Part shown: positions 23,432 through 31,865 of the stretch, one piece after another
Numbering within the stretch: the stretch's first letter is position 1
How the letters are laid out: every line of letters starts with the position of its first letter
From: Croceivirga sp.
GTDB taxonomy: Bacteria; Bacteroidota; Bacteroidia; Flavobacteriales; Flavobacteriaceae
NCBI GenBank assembly: GCA_028281025.1
Contig: JANQKR010000001.1
Span: 1 to 41,126, forward strand
Direction: 5' to 3'
DNA: 41,126 bases
Notes under the pieces: generated by a model
Databases searched by the model: none
Seen by the model: only the letters and a program-made list of their open reading frames with translations
Told to the model about the DNA's origin: nothing
Program-made: the position numbers and the translations under genes

Positions 23432-24312
23432 TCGTTTTCTTTTTCCAGTTGTTGCTTGAAGGATTCTAAGTTAGCTTTTATTTCACCATCTAATTCCGGT
23501 TCTTTTACATCTTTATACTTTTTTAACGATTCCAGCAATATGGAAGCAACAATAACGCGGGCTGCCCTTTTATCATCCGCGGGAACAATGTACCAAGGGG
23601 CATGTTCCCTGGAGGTCTTGTTAATGGCTTCCTCATAGCATTTTTGATAGCTGTCCCATAGTTTTCGTTCCTTTAGGTCACCAGGGGAAAACTTCCAGTT
23701 CTTTCTTCTCAACCGAAGTCTTCGCAACAAACGTTGGCGCTGTTCCTCTTTTGAAAGATGAAGGAAGAATTTGAAAATAATCGTGCCATTTTCGGAAATA
23801 TGGCGTTCAAAATCGTTGATTTGTCGGTAACGTTTTTCCCAGAAGGCTTCGTTGATATCGTCCATACTGTCAATACCCGGTATGTTTTCCCCTAAAATAT
23901 AATGGGGATGGACTTTGGTAACCAGGACATTTTCATAGTGTGTTCTATTAAAAACACTGAACTTCCCGCGCTCCGGCAGTGCAATATAATGACGCCATAG
24001 GTAGTCATGGCGCAGTTCGAGCTTACTTGGTACTTTGAAGCTATGCACCACTACTCCCCTTGCATTCAACTCCTTGAAGACCTCACGGATCAAACTGTCC
24101 TTACCTGCGGTATCCATTCCTTGCAGACAGACCAATACCCCATACTTCCCGTGGGAATAAAGCGTATCTTGAAAATCGGCCAGTTCTTCGCTAACACTTT
24201 CCAATTTCTTTTTAAGTTCCTTGCCGGTCTTACCAAAATCCTCCAAGGTGGGTATATTGGACAACTCGATGGGACCCTTGACTTTGTATTTGTCGCTATT
24301 GATTTCTTCCAT
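23428..24312 (-). CDS. Polyphosphate kinase 2 family protein
   Basis: PPK2 enzymes phosphorylate nucleotides using polyphosphate. The 294-aa protein has the Walker A motif GMDTAGKD (residues 65-72), the KVPSKLELRHDYLWR and RTHYENVLVTKVHPH motifs and the lid RQRLLRRLRLRRKNWKFSPGD segment (read as two overlapping parts), ending with the WYIVPADDKRAARV signature. This is the single-domain class. The open frame runs 41 codons further upstream, but that part is unlike PPK2 (Cys/Arg-rich); ATG at 24312 gives the normal start MEEINSDKYKVKGP and lies just after a promoter-like pair. Class I versus III nucleotide preference cannot be told from the sequence. Confidence 0.9.
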   Translation of the reverse strand: MEEINSDKYKVKGPIELSNIPTLEDFGKTGKELKKKLESVSEELADFQDTLYSHGKYGVLVCLQGMDTAGKDSLIREVFKELNARGVVVHSFKVPSKLELRHDYLWRHYIALPERGKFSVFNRTHYENVLVTKVHPHYILGENIPGIDSMDDINEAFWEKRYRQINDFERHISENGTIIFKFFLHLSKEEQRQRLLRRLRLRRKNWKFSPGDLKERKLWDSYQKCYEEAINKTSREHAPWYIVPADDKRAARVIVASILLESLKKYKDVKEPELDGEIKANLESFKQQLEKENE

Positions 24313-24317
24313 AGCTT

Positions 24318-24349
24318 GAAATATACACATTTTTGAGAGCAGGTAGCAA
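24318..24349 (-). promoter_or_regulatory. Probable promoter of ppk2-M28
   Basis: On the minus strand TTG (24347-24349) and TATATTTC (24318-24325; one mismatch to TAnnTTTG) are separated by 21 bp, immediately before the chosen ppk2 ATG at 24312. It sits inside the rejected N-terminal extension. Confidence 0.45.
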
Positions 24350-24481
24350 CCGATACACCTATTACCGTTTATCGAAATATTGATCAATTTTCCCCTTTTG
24401 TAGTAAAAAGTTGTTTTTCGCCGATGGAATTTCATCCCAAGCTGTGGTATCGGCTAATTTTATGGGACCAAATCATACCAT

Positions 24482-25198
24482 ATGAAATCCTATCAGAAGA
24501 TATTGCCCATTTTGGGCATAATTCTTGGGCTTTTAGGACTGTTATTGGCGCTTTCCTTTACGACCATCAACGCTTGTCAGTTGGCTAACGTTGATGCGCT
24601 TTCCATTAAAAAACACACACAAACGGCACTTAGGACAAATTCATTGAAAATGGCGAGATACCATGCTTTTAAAGCCTTGAATAGTATGGAGAAAGCAAAG
24701 GTCAATTTTAGTGATTGCGGGTGTGAGCCCGCATTTAAAACAGCCAAGGATGCCGAGATGCACCTTAAGAACGCAACACGTTCAAAATCCCTGGAGGACT
24801 CAAAGAGTTATTTAAAACTTGCCCTGCAAAACACATTGGTCGCCATTGATGCCTTAAAAAGGTTTGAGGAGGAATACGCCAGTAATTATGGAGATGATAT
24901 TTTGGTCATGAACACCAAGGAGGTTCTTAACGAACAGGGAGGAATTCTATTGACCCCGGCCAAACAACTCCAACGAACGATGGAGAAGGGTTTGGCAGAA
25001 TTTGAAAACTCTTTGGATGCCGTTGTGAACTATGTGGATTGCGAGGACGCCTTTAGTTTTATAAACAAAATTGTTAGCAAATCCAATGCGCAATTGGAAC
25101 GAAAGACCCTGACCCAGGCACAGCACAAATACCATTTGGAAGTTAGGACCATAGCCCTGGATGCCCTTTTAAGGTTGGAGGGTTGCCCACAAAAATAA
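24482..25198 (+). CDS. Membrane-anchored helical protein of unknown function
   Basis: A 238-aa protein not assigned to a family. One N-terminal hydrophobic segment (about 8-30: LPILGIILGLLGLLLALSF) is followed by an all-helical soluble region with paired Cys (DCGCEP at about 77-82, VDCEDA near 191) and many Ala/Lys/Leu heptad-like stretches such as KTAKDAEMHLKNATRSKS. The layout suggests a periplasmic helical-repeat domain on a membrane anchor. It faces the regulator operon tail to tail with one base between stops. A link with that operon is only positional. The start is ATG at 24482. Confidence 0.7.
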   Translation: MKSYQKILPILGIILGLLGLLLALSFTTINACQLANVDALSIKKHTQTALRTNSLKMARYHAFKALNSMEKAKVNFSDCGCEPAFKTAKDAEMHLKNATRSKSLEDSKSYLKLALQNTLVAIDALKRFEEEYASNYGDDILVMNTKEVLNEQGGILLTPAKQLQRTMEKGLAEFENSLDAVVNYVDCEDAFSFINKIVSKSNAQLERKTLTQAQHKYHLEVRTIALDALLRLEGCPQK

Positions 25199-25199
25199 A

Positions 25200-26363
25200 T
25201 TACTTGCTCGCGAACAACTTAACGTCGTCTTCACTCACTTCCTCACCCCCAAGGATAATCAATCGTTCTACGACATTGCGCAATTCTCGTACATTACCGG
25301 TCCAATCATAGCCCTTTAACAGCTCCACAGCTTTAGCTGAAAAAACCTTTGGTACGGACCCTTGTTCGTCCCCAATCTTTTTGGAAAAGAACTCAATAAG
25401 CAATGGAATATCCTCCCTTCGTTCATTCAGGGAAGGCACTTGAATAAGGATTACTGCCAATCTATGGTATAAATCCTCCCGGAACTTCCCCTCCTTGATC
25501 TCTTTTTTTAAATCTTTATTGGTGGCGGCGAGCACACGCACATCCACTTTGATGTCCTTATCGGAGCCTACCCGGGAAATCTTGTTCTCTTGTAGTGCCC
25601 GTAAAACCTTTGCCTGGGCAGAAAGGCTCATATCCCCAATCTCATCCAGAAAAATAGTGCCTTTATTGGCGGCTTCAAACTTGCCGGCACGATCCTTTAC
25701 TGCAGAGGTGAAAGCCCCTTTTACATGACCGAACAATTCACTTTCTATCAATTCTGAAGGAATGGCCGCACAGTTCACTTCAATAAACGGTGCATTGGAA
25801 CGGTGGCTTTTTTGATGGACCCAATGGGCAACCAATTCCTTACCCGTTCCATTGGAACCCGTAATCAGCACACGGGCATCGGTTGGGGCAACTTTGTCAA
25901 TTATCCCTTTAATGCCCCCAATGGCCGGGCTATTACCAACCATTTCATAGTTTTTGCTGACCTTTTTCTTCAGGATTTTATTTTCGGCCACCAATTCCTT
26001 TTTGTCCAAAGCGTTTCGAACGGTAGTCAACAGGCGGTTCAAATCCGGTGGTTTGGAGATATAGTCAAAAGCCCCCAGGCGCATGGTATTCACCGCGGTG
26101 TCCAAATCACCATGACCGGAAATCATGATGAAAGGAATTTCCGGTTTTTCCTTCTTGGCCGCCTCCAGTACTTCTACACCATCCATTTTGGGCATTTTAA
26201 TGTCGCACATAACAAGGTCAAAATCGTCTTTTTTTAATATTTCCAACCCCTTCGCACCGTCTTCTGCTTCCGACACTTGATAGGCATCATTTTCTTCCGA
26301 TAAAATCTTTACCAAAACCCGCCTAATGGCTGCTTCATCTTCAATGACCAATATTTTAGACAT
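25200..26363 (-). CDS. NtrC-type response regulator without DNA-binding domain
   Basis: A REC domain (1-120; Asp54 phosphorylation site in VMCDIKMPKMDG, Lys104 in YISKPPD) precedes a sigma-54-interacting AAA+ domain (about 140-385) with Walker A GSNGTGKE (169-176), the L1 loop GAFTSA (216-221) and Walker B TIFLDEIGD. The usual C-terminal Fis-type HTH is absent: the 387-aa protein stops soon after the sensor 2 GNVRELRNVVERL. GAFTSA differs from the canonical GAFTGA. Without an HTH it may activate sigma-54 polymerase from solution or act through partners. Last gene of a five-gene run; no histidine kinase gene is nearby. The start is ATG at 26363. Confidence 0.92.
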   Translation of the reverse strand: MSKILVIEDEAAIRRVLVKILSEENDAYQVSEAEDGAKGLEILKKDDFDLVMCDIKMPKMDGVEVLEAAKKEKPEIPFIMISGHGDLDTAVNTMRLGAFDYISKPPDLNRLLTTVRNALDKKELVAENKILKKKVSKNYEMVGNSPAIGGIKGIIDKVAPTDARVLITGSNGTGKELVAHWVHQKSHRSNAPFIEVNCAAIPSELIESELFGHVKGAFTSAVKDRAGKFEAANKGTIFLDEIGDMSLSAQAKVLRALQENKISRVGSDKDIKVDVRVLAATNKDLKKEIKEGKFREDLYHRLAVILIQVPSLNERREDIPLLIEFFSKKIGDEQGSVPKVFSAKAVELLKGYDWTGNVRELRNVVERLIILGGEEVSEDDVKLFASK

Positions 26364-26372
26364 AAACTGTTT

Positions 26373-27254
26373 TTAAAAAATGGATATTCTAAATCCTCCC
26401 CTGAGGAACAGATTCGCTTCATTATTCAATAAAAATACGTCATTACGATTATCATCACGCAATGTACTGTCCAAAATCAATGAACGTCCAAAATTCGCAT
26501 AAAAGGCCATATTCTTATTGATATTGTATTGATACCCGAGTGTTGCGACCAAAGCCGACAATGAAATCCGGGATCCCACATTATTATCGGGAAGCTCAAT
26601 ATCGTCCTGAACATTTATAAAATAACCGTCCAACAACAATGCCAATTGAAGGGTATGCCCATCCGAAATATGATACCTAAAATTGGCCCTTGGTATACCA
26701 AGGGTATAGGACCATTTGGGATGGAACCTACGATAATAGCTTACCAATGGCAAGGGTATGGGAATTCCCGTAGTACTGTTAAAGGCAAGCCCCAAGACAA
26801 TACGGAACGGTTTTTCGACATCCTTGACCTCTTTCCAAAGCGATGCGGTGGCGTTGAAGAAAAAGTCATCGGAACTGATTCCCCCTTTTAAATTTGAAGC
26901 CAGTCGCGGCGTTACTATACCCACCAGTCTCCAATTCTCATTCCATTTGGTGATATAGCCCAGATTGAAGTCCGCGATGTGAAGCTGCTCTATTTCATCC
27001 TTGTTAAAGGGTGTTTCCTTTCTAAATTCTATGTCAAACTCGTTGTATTCCGCTCCCAAGATCAAATAATCGTTTTGGTTGATCTTGAAGGGAACATTTA
27101 CCAGGGCACGATATCTGGAGGTGTTTATTCCCGTATTGTTTTCCGGTATTCTCAGATATTCCAATCGGAACAAATCCGTACTTTGGGCATTTACTATGGC
27201 ACATTTGGCACACAAGAACAGGATGGAAAATAACGAACACTGTTTTTTGGTCAT
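26373..27254 (-). CDS. DUF6268-type outer-membrane beta-barrel protein
   Basis: A 293-aa protein with a signal peptide (cleavage near NAQS, about residue 23) and alternating aromatic/hydrophobic beta strands ending in Phe (GGFRISIF), typical of an outer-membrane barrel. Patterns such as YITKWNENWRLVGIVTPRLAS, LASSLKGG-like turns and SYYRRFHPKWSYTLGIPRANF (the latter about residues 185-204, with the final residues beyond it) fit the DUF6268 family of Bacteroidota. The function is unknown; a pore or structural protein is likely. It lies 6 bp after the MscS gene and 9 bp before the regulator gene on the same strand, so it is part of the operon. Confidence 0.8.
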   Translation of the reverse strand: MTKKQCSLFSILFLCAKCAIVNAQSTDLFRLEYLRIPENNTGINTSRYRALVNVPFKINQNDYLILGAEYNEFDIEFRKETPFNKDEIEQLHIADFNLGYITKWNENWRLVGIVTPRLASNLKGGISSDDFFFNATASLWKEVKDVEKPFRIVLGLAFNSTTGIPIPLPLVSYYRRFHPKWSYTLGIPRANFRYHISDGHTLQLALLLDGYFINVQDDIELPDNNVGSRISLSALVATLGYQYNINKNMAFYANFGRSLILDSTLRDDNRNDVFLLNNEANLFLRGGFRISIF

Positions 27255-27260
27255 CCTATG

Positions 27261-28169
27261 TCATGGGTTTAAGGATGAAGGGTTCGGGTTATGTTGAAAA
27301 AGATGTACATCCCTTTGTGGAAACGGTATGGTAACGTTATTGGCCCTAAATTTCCTATCTATGGCGTAGCGAATATCGCTTTTTATTCTAGGGTCGCTAA
27401 AGCTGTCATTGATAAAAAAATTAATGGAGAACAAGAGCGCAGAATCCCCAAAATCCTCAAAAAGCACAAAGGGTTTTGGGTTTTTCAATACCCCTGTCCT
27501 TTCCAAGACGGCCTCCTCCAATAAACGGGTAACCAACTCCACATTGCTACCATAAGCCACACCAACCTTTACATTCTCCCGCGTGGTCTTATGGTTTTGC
27601 GTAAAGTTATAAATGGTATTGCTAATGAATTTGTGGTTTGGGATGATGACGATTTTATCATCCCTGGTAATTGCACGGGTCGTTCGCAGTTTTATTTCAA
27701 ACACTTTGCCAATTTTTCCATCTACATCCACAATGTCCCCAACCTGAAGCGATTTGTCCACCATAATCAGGATTCCAGCAATGATATCCTGAAATAGTTC
27801 TTGCAATGCCAATCCCAGACCAACAAAAAGCGCTGCCGATGCGGTAAGAATGACCGTGACATTGATGCCAGCTGCACTCATGGTCACCAAGATCACCACA
27901 AGGTAGACCACATATTTTATGAACTTAAAGATGCTAATGAACTTGAGCCTATCCTCTTGCCCCATTTTCCTCGTAAAGAGCTTACGTAACATCTTAAGCA
28001 CAAAACTGGTGGCAATAAATGCAAAGCTCAGCAACAGCACCAAACCCACGGTAATATGGATGGACTTCTCCCCTTGACCCAAATGCAGGCCCCAATTCAA
28101 GAAATCTTGAACAGAACCCCAAATGTCCTTTTCCAAAATTTCCTTCATGGTATTATCTTGCTCCTGCAT
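27261..28169 (-). CDS. Small-conductance mechanosensitive channel (MscS family)
   Basis: A membrane channel that opens under osmotic down-shock. The 302-aa chain has three N-terminal hydrophobic segments (about 40-60, 85-105, 108-130). The pore-lining helix shows the Ala/Gly pattern ALFVGLGLALQELFQDIIAG, and the cytoplasmic beta domain begins at VGDIVDVDGKIGKVFEIKLRTT with the conserved IIPNHKFIS. The length fits minimal MscS. Two ATG starts are possible (28169 and 28148); the outer one is reported. It sits between the ABC permease gene (2-bp gap) and the DUF6268 gene. Confidence 0.92.
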   Translation of the reverse strand: MQEQDNTMKEILEKDIWGSVQDFLNWGLHLGQGEKSIHITVGLVLLLSFAFIATSFVLKMLRKLFTRKMGQEDRLKFISIFKFIKYVVYLVVILVTMSAAGINVTVILTASAALFVGLGLALQELFQDIIAGILIMVDKSLQVGDIVDVDGKIGKVFEIKLRTTRAITRDDKIVIIPNHKFISNTIYNFTQNHKTTRENVKVGVAYGSNVELVTRLLEEAVLERTGVLKNPKPFVLFEDFGDSALLFSINFFINDSFSDPRIKSDIRYAIDRKFRANNVTIPFPQRDVHLFQHNPNPSSLNP

Positions 28170-28171
28170 CC

Positions 28172-29509
28172 TTAATACTTAAGCCATTTATAAAGTTCTT
28201 TATAAGAAGGTTTTTTGCCATACATCAAAATCCCCACTCTGTAGATTTTTGCCGCTAGCCAAACAATGGCCAAAAACGTAATGATCAAAAGTAGTATACT
28301 AAGCAGTAATTGCCACAATGGAACACCACCTTCCCCAATTCCGCCCGGGAGTCGCATTAGCATTACAATGGGAGAAGTAAGCGGAAATAACGAAAAACCA
28401 ACGGCTATGGGACCATGTGGATTACTAAAAACGGAAAAGAATCCAACATAAATGGCCAACATCAAAGGCAGGATAATAGGGAAAATAAATTGCTGCGTAT
28501 CCGTTTCGTTATCCACGGCGGCACCTATTGCCGCATAAATGGAACTATAGATGAGGTATCCCAGCACAAAGTAAATAACAAAGGAAAACAACAATAAGAG
28601 CCAGGGAATCTTGAAAAGTTCATTCACGTATTTTTGAATATCATTGTCCCCTTCCGGTATGGAGGGTAAGCCTTCCAAACCACCGGGAGAAATCGCTGCT
28701 TGACCGCCCAATGCCGCCATATCGATGTCAAACAACAGCAAAGCCACAAATAAGAGCAGCGAAGCGGAAAAAATCCAGATGGCAAATTGTGTGACGCCTG
28801 CCAAGGAAGTCCCTAAGATTTTCCCCAGCATCAGTTGAAATGGTTTAACGGAAGAAATGATCACTTCAATAATCCGCGTGGTTTTCTCCTCAATGACACT
28901 GCGCATTACAAATCCGCCATAAATAATAATGAACATCATAATAAGGTAACCAAAACCACCACCGATAAATGCCTTAATTTCGTTAATTCCCTTTAGGTTC
29001 CGTTCTCCTTTAAAGGTAGCGGTCCGAAGCTCGTATTCCTTTTCAATACTGGCAAATTCCTTGGAGGAGACCCCTAGGTTTTCCAATCGGTTCTTGCGCA
29101 AACGATTTTCAAAAATAGCCTCCAATCGGTTCAACACCTGGCTGGTTGGATTGTCCTTGGTATACAGGAAAGCCGCTTGGGAAGCATCTTCCAGATTATT
29201 GGATTTAGGGATATGAAGCAAACCATCATACTGCAGGGCCAAGGTGGAATCTTTGGCTTCTTCAAGGGTTATGTCGGTAAATTCAATGAACGAAACCGAT
29301 TCCCCCGGAAGAAAATCACCATGAAAGTGTCGACTATCGTTCAATACCGAAACAATATGTGTTTCACTGTCATTTATCTTGGTCAAATACGCTATAAGAA
29401 CCACCATGCCCACCATTAAAATGGGGCTTAAAAAAGTCATTACCACAAAGGATTTGTTCCTAACCTTGGCAAGGTATTCCCTTTTGACAATCAATCCCAG
29501 TTTGTTCAT
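28172..29509 (-). CDS. ABC-2 type transporter permease (NatB-like)
   Basis: The inner-membrane permease partner of the ATPase encoded just upstream. The 445-aa protein has one N-terminal transmembrane helix (about 22-43), a long extracytoplasmic domain (about 45-190), then a block of five or more helices ending near residue 425. This is the ABC2_membrane_3 layout of NatB-type permeases for Na+ or small-molecule efflux; the substrate here is not known. Motifs include EEKTTRIIEVIISSVKPFQLMLGKILG (the cytoplasmic coupling region; the first twenty residues are conserved). The start is ATG at 29509, overlapping the ATPase stop by 4 bp. Confidence 0.9.
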   Translation of the reverse strand: MNKLGLIVKREYLAKVRNKSFVVMTFLSPILMVGMVVLIAYLTKINDSETHIVSVLNDSRHFHGDFLPGESVSFIEFTDITLEEAKDSTLALQYDGLLHIPKSNNLEDASQAAFLYTKDNPTSQVLNRLEAIFENRLRKNRLENLGVSSKEFASIEKEYELRTATFKGERNLKGINEIKAFIGGGFGYLIMMFIIIYGGFVMRSVIEEKTTRIIEVIISSVKPFQLMLGKILGTSLAGVTQFAIWIFSASLLLFVALLLFDIDMAALGGQAAISPGGLEGLPSIPEGDNDIQKYVNELFKIPWLLLLFSFVIYFVLGYLIYSSIYAAIGAAVDNETDTQQFIFPIILPLMLAIYVGFFSVFSNPHGPIAVGFSLFPLTSPIVMLMRLPGGIGEGGVPLWQLLLSILLLIITFLAIVWLAAKIYRVGILMYGKKPSYKELYKWLKY

Positions 29510-30438
29510 TCACCCTTTGCTTTTACGGTTTGGATAAATATATCATTGGCGGTAGGAATGGTTTCTTCAAAGTGATTGATGTTTGCCCTGGTGGCGAGAT
29601 GGGCCAAAGCTTCGGTAGTATCTCCAGAGGGAAGCTTTAGGGTAAAGTCCAATTGTTTTTCCTTTGGATCAAATACGTGGTTCAATATTCTGAACCGCTC
29701 CCGTAGCTCTTTTAAAATCCCTTCCCCCTGTCCATTGACCTGCAATCCTACTTTAAAAACATTGTTTTTGTGCGCTTTTTTAATATCGGACAGTTTTCCT
29801 TCCAAAATTTTATGCGATTTATGGATCAGGGTGATGTACTCACAAAGCTCTTCCACAGATTCCATACGGTGGGTCGAGAAGATGATGGAGGTGCCCTGTT
29901 TTTTCAATTCCAAAATCTCATCCTTTATTTTATTGGCGTTGATGGGATCAAAACCACTGAACGGTTCATCAAAAATGAGCAGTTTGGGTTGATGGAGCAC
30001 GGTAACGATGAACTGTATTTTTTGTGCCATCCCCTTGGAAAGCTCTTGGATCTTTTTGTTCCACCAGTCGCCAATCTCCAAACGTTCAAACCAGTATTTG
30101 AGCCGTTTTTTTGCCTCTACTTTGGAAAGGCCCTTAAGTTGTGCCAGATACAGTACCTGCTCCCCTACCTTCATGCTTTTATATAACCCGCGTTCTTCGG
30201 GCAAATATCCAATGGTGGCAATATGTTTTGGAGCCAGTGGTTCCCCATCAAAAAACACCTGCCCCGTATCCGGATACGTAATTTGGTTGATGATACGGAT
30301 AAGCGTAGTCTTCCCCGCTCCATTAGGGCCCAAAAGACCATAAATGCAATTCTTTGGGATATCTAGGGAAACATTACTTAGTGCGGTATGTTCTCCAAAG
30401 GACTTTGAAACGTTTTCCGCAACCAAAATAGGGGTCAT
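29506..30438 (-). CDS. ABC transporter ATP-binding protein (NatA-like)
   Basis: The ATPase subunit of an ABC-2 exporter, 310 aa. It shows Walker A GPNGAGKTT (about 36-44), the signature LSKGMAQKIQF (LSGGQ variant), Walker B LLIFDEPFSGFDP with a proper catalytic Glu, and the H-loop IIFSTHRM. The C-terminal ~80 residues form the extra domain seen in NatA/CcmA-like ATPases (ILNHVFDPKEKQLDFTL). It is the first gene of the operon and overlaps the permease start by 4 bp. A clear -7 element precedes it. The substrate is unknown. Confidence 0.93.
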   Translation of the reverse strand: MTPILVAENVSKSFGEHTALSNVSLDIPKNCIYGLLGPNGAGKTTLIRIINQITYPDTGQVFFDGEPLAPKHIATIGYLPEERGLYKSMKVGEQVLYLAQLKGLSKVEAKKRLKYWFERLEIGDWWNKKIQELSKGMAQKIQFIVTVLHQPKLLIFDEPFSGFDPINANKIKDEILELKKQGTSIIFSTHRMESVEELCEYITLIHKSHKILEGKLSDIKKAHKNNVFKVGLQVNGQGEGILKELRERFRILNHVFDPKEKQLDFTLKLPSGDTTEALAHLATRANINHFEETIPTANDIFIQTVKAKGE

Positions 30439-30505
30439 GCAAAAATTTTTGCCAAAGATACAATTATGTGGATTTTTTGTAATGGATTATCCAAATTGGC
30501 AAAAA
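30439..30505 (-). promoter_or_regulatory. Promoter region of the ABC-MscS-regulator operon with GCAAAAA inverted repeats
   Basis: TATCTTTG (30453-30460, minus strand) is an exact -7 match 14 nt before the ATG. A perfect 14-bp palindrome GCAAAAATTTTTGC covers 30439-30452. A third copy, TTGGCAAAAA (30496-30505), is the reverse complement of TTTTTGCCAA (30446-30455). The repeats straddle the promoter and could be operator half-sites. Confidence 0.45.
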
Positions 30506-30617
30506 CTTCATGTCCGCCATCATTTGTGAACATTTAAAATATAGTACAACCCTTGAATCGTAGTTCCGTTCGGGGGTTCTTCAATTTGGAACTGATGTTT
30601 TGCCCTTAAAAGCAAAA

Positions 30618-30643
30618 CCCACCCTTAAAGGTTTAAGGATGGG
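30618..30643 (-). terminator. Terminator of the grpE-dnaJ operon
   Basis: CCCACCCTTAA (30618-30628) pairs with TTAAGGATGGG (30633-30643) with one mismatch and a 4-nt loop. On the minus strand the stem is followed by TTTTGCTTTT. It lies 104 bp after the dnaJ stop; the rest of the 308-bp gap (30439-30746) shows only the promoter region of the ABC operon and A+T-rich sequence. Confidence 0.65.
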
Positions 30644-30746
30644 AAAAAAATTGCTATGAAAAAGAAAATTAGATACTGGTCTACAGTATCAAGGTCAAAT
30701 ATACGTTTTTTCGCTGAACAAAATGATTTTTTGTTTAATAGTATTC

Positions 30747-31859
30747 CTATGAGAACATATCCTTGACCTTTTCAAAAAAGGATTTATCGGATTTCTCAGG
30801 TTTTGGCACAAAATTGTCATCGCTTTGCATACGTTCAAAAAACTCGCGTTGTTCACGGGTCAACTCCTTGGGTGTCCATACATTAACGTGCACCAACAGA
30901 TCTCCACTGCCGTATCCGTTCAAGCTTTGAATACCCTTTCCCCGTAGTCTAAGAATTTTACCGGATTGTATTCCGGATTCCAATTTAATTCGGACTTTGC
31001 CCCCAACGGTATCTATTTCTTTGGAACTGCCCAATACGGCTTCCGAAATACTGATGTACAGATCATAATGGAGGTTGTCCCCTTCCCGCTTTAATGTGGG
31101 ATGGTCCTCGGTCTCTATGGCCACCAATAAATCCCCTGCCACTCCATTCCCTGGGGCACCATTGCCCTTTCCGGAAACTTTGAGCTGCATTCCATCTTCC
31201 ACACCTGGGGGAATTTTTATGGAAACGGTCTCTTCAACAATCTTTAGTCCCTGGGCATCTGCACCACTGGGCCTATGGTCAATTACTTGTCCTGTCCCAC
31301 CGCATGTACTGCAGGTAGTTGCCGTTTGCATTCGGCCCAAAATGGTATTTGTGATTTTGGTCACCTGACCACTTCCCCCACAGGTTCCACAGGTTTTGTA
31401 CGTAACCCCTTCTGCCTGTAGTTTGCGCTTCACTTTTACCTTTTTCTCCACACCATTGGCCACTTCTTCCAAGGTAAGTTTCACACGGATTCTAAGGTTA
31501 CTGCCCTTTACACGGCGCTGTCCGCCACCAAAGCCGCTAAAACCACCGAACCCCCCACCAAAGGCACTGCCAAAAATATCTCCAAATTGACTGAAAATAT
31601 CTTCCATGTTCATACCGCCGCCACCAAAACCACCACCTTCAAAAGCAGCATGGCCAAATTGATCGTATTTGGCCTTTTTGTCAGGGTCGCTCAATACCTC
31701 ATAAGCTTCCGCAGCTTTTTTGAACATTTCTTCTGCCTTGGCATCACCAGGGTTCTTATCAGGATGGTATTCCAAAGCCTTTTTTCGATAGGCCTTCTTT
31801 ATTTCAGCCGCCGAAGCTCCTTTGGGGACACCTAGTATATCGTAATAATCCTCTTTCAT
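30747..31859 (-). CDS. dnaJ: Molecular chaperone DnaJ
   Basis: Hsp40 co-chaperone that delivers substrates to DnaK and stimulates its ATPase. J-domain (1-70) with [15 protein letters not shown]; Gly/Phe-rich linker (about 72-112, GGFGGGG-type repeats); cysteine-rich region; and two C-terminal substrate domains. The zinc region carries only two CxxCxGxG motifs (CGTCGGSG and CSTCGGTG) instead of four, so a single zinc centre is expected. The 370-aa length is otherwise normal. The start is ATG at 31859, 6 bp after grpE; the pair is an operon, ended by the stem-loop at 30618. Confidence 0.96.
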   Translation of the reverse strand: MKEDYYDILGVPKGASAAEIKKAYRKKALEYHPDKNPGDAKAEEMFKKAAEAYEVLSDPDKKAKYDQFGHAAFEGGGFGGGGMNMEDIFSQFGDIFGSAFGGGFGGFSGFGGGQRRVKGSNLRIRVKLTLEEVANGVEKKVKVKRKLQAEGVTYKTCGTCGGSGQVTKITNTILGRMQTATTCSTCGGTGQVIDHRPSGADAQGLKIVEETVSIKIPPGVEDGMQLKVSGKGNGAPGNGVAGDLLVAIETEDHPTLKREGDNLHYDLYISISEAVLGSSKEIDTVGGKVRIKLESGIQSGKILRLRGKGIQSLNGYGSGDLLVHVNVWTPKELTREQREFFERMQSDDNFVPKPEKSDKSFFEKVKDMFS

Positions 31860-31865
31860 AATGCT

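Noticed and set aside
24313-24435. A 41-codon N-terminal extension of the PPK2 frame
   Set aside because: It crosses the promoter-like elements, is unlike PPK2 proteins and is Cys/Arg-rich; ATG at 24312 gives the normal start.
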